Positions 14,925 through 20,794 of a DNA stretch of 20,794 nt are shown piece by piece (position 1 is the stretch's first letter; each line of letters starts with the position of its first letter). A program made the translations under genes and the position numbers. Source of the DNA: Eggerthellaceae bacterium (GTDB lineage Bacteria > Actinomycetota > Coriobacteriia > Coriobacteriales > Eggerthellaceae); contig JAFYTB010000176.1 in the NCBI GenBank assembly GCA_017559045.1, positions 1 through 20,794 of the forward strand. The letters run 5' to 3'. Under the pieces are notes generated by a model. The model had not been told where the DNA came from. It made no database searches and saw only the letters and a program-made list of their open reading frames with translations.

Positions 14925-15137
14925 CTAAATCTCAATGGCCGAGGCAAGCTCCCTGTCGATGGTGTAGCGGCCATTCTTCACCGCGATGATGCAGCCACCA
15001 CGCAGGTGGTTAATCACGGCAATAGGCTCACCGGCATAGCAACCGAGCGAGAACAGAAACGCATCAAGGTCTTCATCGTCAGTGACGATCTCCTTGATGA
15101 TGTATTCGATTCCGATTTTCGCTTCCGTCAGATTCAT
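14925..15137 (-). CDS. feoA: Ferrous iron transport protein A
   Basis: Small SH3-like cytosolic partner of FeoB, 70 aa, the usual size of about 75. It starts MNLTEAKIGIEYIIKEI and keeps the family pattern of a central LGCYAGEPIAVINH loop (31-44), followed by RGGCIIAVKNGRYTIDRELASAIEI, which matches the Pfam FeoA ending in which the protein regains the hydrophobic strand and a conserved Leu/Ile-rich end. The start ATG at 15137 has only a weak Shine-Dalgarno (GGA about 8 nt upstream). It is the first gene of the iron cluster and has the best-supported regulated promoter in it. Confidence 0.92.
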   Translation of the reverse strand: MNLTEAKIGIEYIIKEIVTDDEDLDAFLFSLGCYAGEPIAVINHLRGGCIIAVKNGRYTIDRELASAIEI

Positions 15138-15153
15138 GCCCTAGATCCGCCAA

Positions 15154-15211
15154 GTTAACATAGGTTTACTAATGATTAAAGCAAGAATAACACTCGGTTA
15201 ACTTTTGTCAA
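15154..15211 (-). promoter_or_regulatory. feoA: feoA promoter with two AAGTTAAC operator candidates
   Basis: On the minus strand TTGACA (15211-15206), 16 bp and TATTCT (15189-15184) form the promoter. One GTTAAC core (15197-15202) lies in the -35/-10 spacer and a second (15154-15159) about 20 bp after the predicted start site. With the feoB copy these are the only three AAGTTAAC in the window. Binding by the clustered DtxR-like protein is inference. Confidence 0.6.
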
Positions 15212-15273
15212 GCGAACCCCACACCCGCGAAAAGACCCGACGCAAAAGCCCCATATGAGAGCACAACCAGATC

Positions 15274-15311
15274 CCGTCGACATGACAAGACCTGTTCGAC
15301 GGTGCTATAAA
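15274..15311 (+). promoter_or_regulatory. Candidate promoter with an inverted repeat, upstream of the membrane-anchored protein
   Basis: ATGACA (15282-15287), 18 bp and TATAAA (15306-15311). The repeat CCGTCGA (15274-15280) and TCGACGG (15296-15302) with a 15-bp spacer encloses the -35 and ends just before the -10, a repressor-like arrangement. Confidence 0.5.
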
Positions 15312-15346
15312 GAAGCTGCAAGCGCTCTACCGATGAAGGAGGAGTC

Positions 15347-16075
15347 ATGCTGGATGAAGCCTTCAGCAACGAAGCCAATATCCGCGACGGTGCCGTTTCG
15401 CACGAGGGTCGAATCGGGTGCACTCCCGCGAACCGAGTTACGCCGTCTCGCTTTAAAAGCGTGTTGCTTGCAGCCACCCTCGCAGGAGCCGTTGCCGTAA
15501 GCGCTGCCGGATATGCAATCGCCACAGAATCCGAAACGCCCTTCGTTCCCGGCGGAAGCACGGGCGTCTCTTACGAAGCCTGCTATGCATATATGTCCGT
15601 TGCGGAAATGACCGAGAGCGCCAACCTCGTCGTTACAGGCGAAGTGCTGGGTTCGTCGGCACCCTATCCCTATGCAGAGAAATTCGGCTCCGGCCTTATG
15701 TATTACCAAGACATATATGTATATGTTGATCAGATCCTCAAGGGGTCTCCTCAGTCAGATCCGTTCGGAAAAGGCCTCGTCGTCTCCAGCGCGGGAGAGG
15801 GCCTTCCCCGCCTCGAAGAAGCCGAGCGCGCAACAGTCATCGCCATTCGCACGCTCGTCGACCACTATGGAGGCATTGGCGCCTCAACCGGCATGAGCGA
15901 AATCACCCCTGGCACTGAAGCCCTTTTCTTCCTAGACAGGCGCGAAGGGATCTATCACCTTATGCTGGGTGAAGGAAGTATGTATCGATCCACCGCTGAA
16001 GGCACCTACCACGACGGCATTGAGGGTGATTTTACTCTTGTCGATATCGCGGATCTCGTAAGCCTCGAAGGCTAG
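15347..16075 (+). CDS. Membrane-anchored extracytoplasmic protein of unknown function
   Basis: Protein of 242 aa that I do not recognise as a named family. A 36-residue hydrophilic N-terminus precedes one hydrophobic segment (about 38-60, LLAATLAGAVAVSAAGYAIA), so it is probably an uncleaved anchor with an exported domain of about 180 residues. That domain opens with SVAEMTESANLVVTGEVLGS, continues with YVYVDQILKGS and ends in a FFLDRREGIYHLMLGEG region. This order (a surface-sorted strand, a V(D)QxLKG strand and a late FLxR strand) resembles uncharacterised secreted proteins of Gram-positive anaerobes. GGAGG lies 4 nt before ATG 15347. It is divergent from feoA and could share control with the iron genes, though the spacer shows no iron box on its own side. 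Confidence 0.75.
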   Translation: MLDEAFSNEANIRDGAVSHEGRIGCTPANRVTPSRFKSVLLAATLAGAVAVSAAGYAIATESETPFVPGGSTGVSYEACYAYMSVAEMTESANLVVTGEVLGSSAPYPYAEKFGSGLMYYQDIYVYVDQILKGSPQSDPFGKGLVVSSAGEGLPRLEEAERATVIAIRTLVDHYGGIGASTGMSEITPGTEALFFLDRREGIYHLMLGEGSMYRSTAEGTYHDGIEGDFTLVDIADLVSLEG

Positions 16076-16159
16076 CACTCGCGAAAGGCGCCGCAGCCAC
16101 GGCATCGGCGATGATAAGATTGACGCCGCACCTCAGAGCTTGGGAAAAGGAGGAGGGCG

Positions 16160-17386
16160 GTGGCAGAAGAACGCAGAAGTAACGCACAGGCGCGCATCGC
16201 GATGCTCGCATGCGCTGCCGGCTGTTTTGGCCCCTGCGCCGTCGCTCTCAGCTGTGCCGGAATCTTCCTCACTCCCGTAAGCGAATCCCTCGGAGTAAGC
16301 CGAGCTCTCGTTTCTCCCTACATCACCGTCATGCTTGTCGTAGCTGCGCTGTCGCTTCCTTTGCTTGGCAAAATCAGCAACAAGGTGAATGCACGTGCCG
16401 TGCTTTGCCCGTCTATTCTTGCCGTCAGCATTCCGCTCGCTTGCCTGTCACAGGCGACCGCGATCTGGCACTTCTACTTAGCTGGCGCCATTATGGGCGT
16501 TGGCCTCGGTGAGTTGTTGTTTCTCGCCACACCCGTACTCATCAACCGCTGCTTTGAAGAAGGCGCCGGCGTGCGCATCGGCATCTGCATGGCCCTTACC
16601 GGTGTTGGCGGTGCAATCTTCAGCCTACTTGGCGGTTTCCTTATCGCCATGAACCCCGAAGGATGGAGACTTGCCTACCTCACGCTCGGTGTTCTTGGTG
16701 CCGTAATCGCTTTGCCGCCCGCGCTTTTGCTTGATAGCCGTCCCGCATGCGATGAATCGGCGACCCCCGTTGCCACATCGTCGAAACCAGCGCTGTCTCA
16801 GGTTTTCGTGAAACTCACGCTCTATGCGATTTTGCTCAACGTTGCTCTGGGCATGTGCCAGCACCTGCCTTCCCTCGCGTCGTCTCTTGCCGAAATCGAT
16901 GGAGCGGCAGCTACGGGATCAATGCTTGCAGCAGCCGTCATGATCGGACAGGCCGTCGGAAAGATCGCGCTCGGCCGTACATCAGATGCCGCAGGCGCAC
17001 GAACTGCCTGCATTGCTTCCACCTTGTTCGGACTTGCTGGCCTTACCGTCCTCGCTGCGTCGACCAACTGGAGCTACCTACTCCTTGCGGCCGGTTTTGC
17101 TTTCGGAGTGTTCTACGCAAGCTCAACGGTGACGCTCCCCCTTATGGCGAAAGAGGCTTTTGAGCCCCTCTCCTATTCCGCGCTCTATTCACGCGTCGCC
17201 ATGGCCGGGGTCCTTACCGGCGCACTCGCCGTAACAGCCTGGGGTTTCCTCATCGATGCCGCAGGCTTCACGACCGCAATCATCGTTGCGGCAATCCTTT
17301 CTGCAGCATCGGGACTAATTGGCCTTTGGTCATCGAAAGCAACAGGAAAGCTGTCGGTCAATCAGACGCACGAAGCAATCACCTAG
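16160..17386 (+). CDS. MFS transporter, 12 membrane segments
   Basis: Major facilitator superfamily permease of 408 aa with twelve predicted hydrophobic segments in two six-helix halves. The motif-A-like loop between segments 2 and 3 is LLGKISNKVNARAVL, and its counterpart between 8 and 9 is LGRTSDAAGARTACI. The N-terminal pattern ALSCAGIFLTPVSESLGVSRALVSPYIT is typical of the oxalate/formate antiporter-like (OFA) or monocarboxylate-type groups, but the substrate cannot be assigned. GTG 16160 has GGAGG 6 nt upstream. It sits 84 bp after the anchored protein gene in the same direction, possibly in one transcript, and converges with the DUF2207-like gene. Confidence 0.88.
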   Translation: MAEERRSNAQARIAMLACAAGCFGPCAVALSCAGIFLTPVSESLGVSRALVSPYITVMLVVAALSLPLLGKISNKVNARAVLCPSILAVSIPLACLSQATAIWHFYLAGAIMGVGLGELLFLATPVLINRCFEEGAGVRIGICMALTGVGGAIFSLLGGFLIAMNPEGWRLAYLTLGVLGAVIALPPALLLDSRPACDESATPVATSSKPALSQVFVKLTLYAILLNVALGMCQHLPSLASSLAEIDGAAATGSMLAAAVMIGQAVGKIALGRTSDAAGARTACIASTLFGLAGLTVLAASTNWSYLLLAAGFAFGVFYASSTVTLPLMAKEAFEPLSYSALYSRVAMAGVLTGALAVTAWGFLIDAAGFTTAIIVAAILSAASGLIGLWSSKATGKLSVNQTHEAIT

Positions 17387-17403
17387 TAAGTAAGGCAATC
17401 CAA

Positions 17404-17423
17404 GGTCTTCTTGCGAAGAACCC
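17404..17423. terminator. Weak stem-loop between convergent genes
   Basis: GGTCTTC and GAAGAACC pair (7 bp with one bulged A, loop TTGC) in the 39-bp gap between the MFS gene and the DUF2207-like gene. Only short T-runs follow, so it is a poor terminator on either strand. Confidence 0.3.
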
Positions 17424-17425
17424 TC

Positions 17426-18625
17426 TTAGACGGCACTGCTCATACGAATGAGCGCGTCAGCGGGGTTGAGCACAACGCTGTCGGGGCCTTTGATGGGCCT
17501 CTTCACATGACGGACAAAGAGCTCGGCTGCGCTGGGCAGCTCGTAGGAAACGCCAAAAACCCCGGGGATCTCGCCAATAGTGACCACAGCCGTCACTGGA
17601 TTGTTCAGCGCAGTAATCATCTGGTTGGCAACGGTCGCGTTTGAGGCAAAGGCAGCGCTGTGAATACAGGCGGGCAGAAATGCTGCAAGGCACGGCAAAA
17701 CGTCCTCGCCCAGACTGGAAGATGCAAAAGAATCTTCGTACCATTCAGGCCAAGCAAGCTCACGCAAGCCGTCAGCGGAAGTTTCCGCACAGGCGACCCC
17801 TCGATTCGCGTCGTCTATGACTTCAGGAACCGCATGCCTCAGCGCTGCGATGGCGTTCTTGGCTTCGCCAAGCATGAAAGCCAGCGGCATAAGCACACCC
17901 CAAAAAACAGGATCATCAGGAACACGCGCCCCATATCCGCGATTAGGCAGCTCGCGCAACCACGCGCGCAGCTGACGGGCAGCCTCATATTGCTCGGCGG
18001 CGCACGGTGACAAGCGAGGCATCTGACGCCCAGCAAGAACCAGTACAACGGCCAGAATCACAGAGCAAGCCACGTACAACGGAGATCCTGTGCCCAACGT
18101 TGCGAGCAGGCCAATGAGCGCGCATGCACCTGCCACAAAAGGCAACGCGCGCCCCAACACCACGCTTGCAGAAGAGAACGCATTCTGACGCTTAAGTTCT
18201 TCAGCAAGCTCAGCCTGCCACGCTGTCACAGCCTTTCGCAGCTCCGCAGCCTGAGCACGGGCGTAACGATGAAGCTCGCCCAACCACAGTTCATCAGCGC
18301 CTTTTCCAACAACATCAAAGAGCATCTTAAGCGTAATAGCATCGATGGGATCGAGGGCGGAAAGCTCTCCCTCGGAGCCATTGTTTATTGCAGGCCTTGG
18401 CTCGCGCGAAAGCCGCCAATCCCACACCTGAACTCCCGCCGCATTGGTTCGTTGGCCGTACTGCACTTTAATAACACCCATGTGAGCCAGCCGCAGGATC
18501 TCCGTCGAAATATCGTCGGAATGAGGTCGGCCCCAGCGGCATACACGAGCAAGCACGACAGGATTGATCTTGGGATCAAGCAGCAGCCGCCAAGGCTCTT
18601 CGGCCTTCGAATGGAAATCGCTCAC
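17426..18625 (-). CDS. DUF2207 C-terminal-like membrane protein
   Basis: Protein of 399 aa similar in layout to the C-terminal half of DUF2207/YciQ proteins. The first 60 residues hold the typical RWGRPHSDDISTEILRLAHMGVIKV segment, a winged-helix-like fold following the membrane part in full-length members. Two membrane segments lie at about 158-200, followed by SPCAAEQYEAARQLRAWLREL (about 206-226) and a LMPLAFMLGEAK stretch, the usual DUF2207 tail. The large N-terminal exported domain and its anchor are missing, so it is either a separate short form or a split relative. GTG 18625 has AGGAGG 6 nt upstream, so it is not an obvious fragment. Function is unknown. The last 120 residues have no match I recognise. 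Confidence 0.7.
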   Translation of the reverse strand: MSDFHSKAEEPWRLLLDPKINPVVLARVCRWGRPHSDDISTEILRLAHMGVIKVQYGQRTNAAGVQVWDWRLSREPRPAINNGSEGELSALDPIDAITLKMLFDVVGKGADELWLGELHRYARAQAAELRKAVTAWQAELAEELKRQNAFSSASVVLGRALPFVAGACALIGLLATLGTGSPLYVACSVILAVVLVLAGRQMPRLSPCAAEQYEAARQLRAWLRELPNRGYGARVPDDPVFWGVLMPLAFMLGEAKNAIAALRHAVPEVIDDANRGVACAETSADGLRELAWPEWYEDSFASSSLGEDVLPCLAAFLPACIHSAAFASNATVANQMITALNNPVTAVVTIGEIPGVFGVSYELPSAAELFVRHVKRPIKGPDSVVLNPADALIRMSSAV

Positions 18626-18681
18626 GCCTGCCTCCTGTCTAACAAATCACGGAAGTGCTACTCAGCCTTCATATGCAGTGC

Positions 18682-18709
18682 GCTGAACTCTTCAGCTGAG
18701 GTCATTATA
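18682..18709 (-). promoter_or_regulatory. Promoter and hairpin of the DUF2207-like gene
   Basis: A perfect TATAAT is on the minus strand at 18709-18704, with a poor -35 (TTTCGG). GCTGAA-CTC-TTCAGC (18682-18696) is a perfect 6-bp inverted repeat at the predicted start site, an operator or leader hairpin candidate. Confidence 0.5.
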
Positions 18710-18777
18710 CGAGCGCAGGCAAACAACCGAAACGCTCGCAGGCGGGCCTTTTTGAGCACGCAAGCGATCCAGAAAGC

Positions 18778-18881
18778 GCAGATAGCCCTGCTATTCGACC
18801 CGTAGGCTCCTTTTGCGGGCAAGCAGATACACGAAGAAGCTCCTCACAAGTAATCGGTTGTATACTGGGCGGACTATCTGC
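18778..18881 (+). promoter_or_regulatory. thrC promoter region with three GCAGATA copies
   Basis: TATACT at 18861-18866 is a good -10, with a weak -35. GCAGATA occurs at 18778-18784 and 18823-18829 and inverted (TATCTGC) at 18875-18881, the last at the likely start site. AAGGA lies 6 nt before the ATG. The copies may be binding sites for a regulator of threonine synthesis; no T-box or leader-peptide attenuator was seen. Confidence 0.4.
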
Positions 18882-18895
18882 GGAAAGGATGATCC

Positions 18896-20470
18896 ATGAC
18901 CTGCAAGATTAATCGCGCCGAGAACTTCGGCGAGAATCTGTATATCGACACGCGCGGCCGTTGCGAAGAGCCCGTTGCGTTTACCGAGGCTGTCATCAAC
19001 GGCCTTGCCCAGGGCGGCGGTCTGTACGTGCCCCAGGAAATCCCCACCATGACGGTCGAGGAGATCGTCGAGCTCGCAAGCCTGCCCTACGCGCAGCGCG
19101 CTGCAGCCGTCTATCGCGCCTTCAACATCGACCTGTCCGATGAGAAGATCGACGAGCTCATGGCTCGCTCTTACGGCGACAACTTCGACACTGCCGACAT
19201 CTGCCCCATCACCACGCTGGCAGATGGCACGCACGTCCTCGAGCTTTGGCATGGTCCCACCAGCGCCTTCAAGGACATGGCGCTGCAGTGCCTTCCGCAG
19301 TTCTTCAGCGCCAGCGCTGCCGAGCTGCGCGAGCGCGGCAAGCTCGATCACGAGTTCCTCATCATGGTTGCCACCTCGGGCGATACCGGCAAGGCTGCTC
19401 TTGAGGGCTTCAAGGATGCCGACGGCGTGCGCATCGGCGTGCTCTTCCCCGATGGTGGCGTGAGCGACATTCAGCGCAAGCAGATGGTTACCACCACCGG
19501 CGCCAACGTGCAGGTGTGGGGCGTTCGCGGCAACTTTGACGACTGCCAGACTGGCGTAAAGCGCGTCTTCTCCGACGCCGAGTTCGCCGCCAAGCTCATG
19601 GATGAGCACAAGGTATCCCTCTCCAGCGCCAACTCCATCAACTGGGGCCGCCTGCTTCCCCAGATCGTGTACTACCTCTCCGCTTACGCAGTGCTCGCCG
19701 CTTCCGGCAAGATCGAAGCTGGCCAGCCCATCGACGTCTGCGTGCCTACCGGCAACTTCGGCAACATCCTGGCTGCCTGGTACGCAAAGCGCATGGGCGC
19801 ACCCATCGAGCGCCTCCTGTGCGCAAGCAACGAGAATCGCGTGCTGACCGACTTCATCAACACGGGTTCCTACGACATCTCCGAGCGCCCCTTCGTACTT
19901 ACGCCGTCTCCGTCTATGGACATCCTGGTCTCCTCCAATCTGGAGCGCCAGCTGTTTGAGCTGACCGGCCGCAACGCCGAAGCCATCGCAGGCTGGATGC
20001 GCGACCTGAACGAGAAGCGCTCCTTCCGCGTTGATCCCGAGACCTTCGCTAAGGTTCGTGAAAGCTTCGCCGCTGACTCGGTCGACAACGCCGAGTGCCT
20101 CGAAGTTATTCGCACGGTGCTCGCCGAGCAGAACTATCTGCTCGATCCGCACACGGCCGTTGCCTATGAGGTTGCACAGCGTCTGCGCGGCGAGAACCCC
20201 GTTGTGGTTGCAAGCACGGCGCATTGGGCCAAGTTTGGCGACAACGTGTATCGCGCGCTTCACAATATGGAGCCCGGCGAGGCGCTTCCTGAGGAGATCG
20301 CAGCACTTACCGGCTGCCAGCTCAACGAGCTTATCGCCAACGAAACCGACCATCACGATGTTCCGGCAGGCCTGGCTGGCCTCGATTCCATGGAGATTCG
20401 CTTCTCCGAGGTTATCGACAGCGAGGTTCCGGCTATCGAAGCCGCAGCAGAGGCTTTCCTCGTTAAGTAG
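18896..20470 (+). CDS. thrC: Threonine synthase
   Basis: PLP-dependent enzyme that converts O-phosphohomoserine to threonine, the last step of threonine biosynthesis, in the cytosol. At 524 aa it belongs to the longer group with an extended N-terminal domain. The PLP-binding lysine is K126 in GPTSAFKDMALQ (120-131). The phosphate loop ATSGDTGKAALEG (159-171) and the PTGNFGNILA region (285-294) are intact, and the C-terminal segment keeps the STAHWAKF motif near 440-447. ATG 18896 is supported by AAGGA 6 nt upstream. The large open frame on the opposite strand is a codon-bias artefact. A tRNA-Val gene follows 82 bp downstream. Confidence 0.96.
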   Translation: MTCKINRAENFGENLYIDTRGRCEEPVAFTEAVINGLAQGGGLYVPQEIPTMTVEEIVELASLPYAQRAAAVYRAFNIDLSDEKIDELMARSYGDNFDTADICPITTLADGTHVLELWHGPTSAFKDMALQCLPQFFSASAAELRERGKLDHEFLIMVATSGDTGKAALEGFKDADGVRIGVLFPDGGVSDIQRKQMVTTTGANVQVWGVRGNFDDCQTGVKRVFSDAEFAAKLMDEHKVSLSSANSINWGRLLPQIVYYLSAYAVLAASGKIEAGQPIDVCVPTGNFGNILAAWYAKRMGAPIERLLCASNENRVLTDFINTGSYDISERPFVLTPSPSMDILVSSNLERQLFELTGRNAEAIAGWMRDLNEKRSFRVDPETFAKVRESFAADSVDNAECLEVIRTVLAEQNYLLDPHTAVAYEVAQRLRGENPVVVASTAHWAKFGDNVYRALHNMEPGEALPEEIAALTGCQLNELIANETDHHDVPAGLAGLDSMEIRFSEVIDSEVPAIEAAAEAFLVK

Positions 20471-20497
20471 AAAGCTGAACATCGTCTCAACAATGGC

Positions 20498-20526
20498 TTG
20501 CCAAGAGCGAGCGAGTGTGGGACAAT
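20498..20526 (+). promoter_or_regulatory. Candidate tRNA-Val promoter
   Basis: TTGCCA (20498-20503), 17 bp and GACAAT (20521-20526), with a predicted start about 20 nt before the mature tRNA. Confidence 0.5.
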
Positions 20527-20552
20527 GCTAACCCGCGTTTAACGCGACACGT

Positions 20553-20627
20553 GGTCGATTGGCGCAGCGGGAGCGCAGGTGCCTTACAAGCACAAGGTCG
20601 GGGGTTCAAATCCCTCATCGACCACCA
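20553..20627 (+). tRNA. tRNA-Val (anticodon UAC)
   Basis: The cloverleaf folds by hand: acceptor GGTCGAT (20553-20559) with ATCGACC (20617-20623), D-stem GCGC/GCGC, anticodon loop CTTACAA (20583-20589) with anticodon TAC at 20585-20587, T-stem GGGGG with CCCTC (one G-U) and loop TTCAAAT. The CCA end is encoded (20625-20627). The top anticodon-stem pair is a G27-A43 mismatch; the other pairs are standard. Confidence 0.95.
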
Positions 20628-20636
20628 CGAACTTTC

Positions 20637-20665
20637 AGGCCGTCGATTTTCCGACGGCCTTTTTC
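20637..20665 (+). terminator. Intrinsic terminator of tRNA-Val
   Basis: AGGCCGTCG (20637-20645) pairs with CGACGGCCT (20652-20660) around a 6-nt loop, followed by TTTTT. The remaining sequence to the window end (20666-20794) shows no gene; the antisense open frame over the tRNA is spurious. Confidence 0.9.
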
Positions 20666-20794
20666 TTTTATGCGAAAAGAGGTAAATCGATCTCGCATTC
20701 ATCCCTTTCCGGTTTGGTGTTTTCCCTATTTGCGGGTGAGGATCGTGCATCTCTCCGTACGTTTTGACGTTTGTTGAAATTTGGTACATCGATC

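Noticed and set aside
18791..20482. Open frame of 563 codons on the minus strand over thrC
   Set aside because: It is antisense to thrC and has repetitive Val/Gly/His composition without recognisable motifs.
20487..20789. Open frame of 100 codons on the minus strand over tRNA-Val
   Set aside because: The peptide MRDLNPRPCACKAPALP is the familiar spurious translation of a tRNA read backwards.
20600..20794. Integration (att) site at the tRNA-Val 3' end
   Set aside because: No duplicate of the tRNA 3' end and no integrase gene are visible in the remaining 167 bp; the window ends too soon to judge further.

Overview
The window looks like part of the chromosome of an anaerobic actinobacterium, most likely class Coriobacteriia (inference from gene content; no marker gene such as 16S rRNA is present). 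The pointers are moderate-to-high GC, a GHKL histidine kinase/LytTR response-regulator pair of the kind expanded in that class, a protist-like IMP dehydrogenase shared with gut anaerobes, an FtsB-like gene next to a Ppx/GppA gene (an actinobacterial arrangement), and an Feo-type ferrous iron uptake operon. The content is mostly housekeeping. No insertion sequence, prophage, CRISPR array or attachment site was seen, and no intergenic gap exceeds about 280 bp.

Layout. 1-2668 (minus): a two-component system, LytTR regulator then an unusually built kinase, joined by a hairpin that covers the kinase ribosome-binding site; a perfect 30-bp palindrome lies at the window edge. 2871-4995 (plus): GTPase EngB, then a PurF-like phosphoribosyltransferase whose glutaminase active site is gone. 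5158-9748 (minus): Tritrichomonas-type IMP dehydrogenase, a TIGR04282-like transferase and chaperone HtpG with a strong promoter wrapped in a 9-13-9 inverted repeat. 10031-11976 (minus): an FtsB/DivIC-like division protein and a Ppx/GppA phosphatase. 12080-15137 (minus): feoA, feoB, a FeoB-associated Cys-rich peptide and a short DtxR/MntR-type repressor. 15347-17386 (plus): an unrecognised membrane-anchored extracytoplasmic protein and an MFS transporter. 17426-18625 (minus): a protein resembling the C-terminal half of DUF2207. 18896-20627 (plus): threonine synthase and tRNA-Val(UAC).

How the parts connect. The iron block looks like a self-contained regulon: the 8-mer AAGTTAAC occurs three times in the window, all within the feo control regions, one copy between the -35 and -10 of the feoA promoter, and a DtxR-family regulator is encoded at the end of the cluster. 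An intrinsic terminator between feoA and feoB would set their ratio. The two purine-type genes (PurF-like and IMPDH) converge on a pair of back-to-back terminators and are both unusual family members.

The points most worth following up are the kinase with two DHp-like modules (only the distal one keeps its His), the PurF homologue with an intact PRPP loop and Fe-S cysteines but no glutaminase residues, the htpG operator candidate, the AAGTTAAC iron boxes, and the translational-coupling hairpin. I did not find a clearly new multi-gene system such as a defence island.
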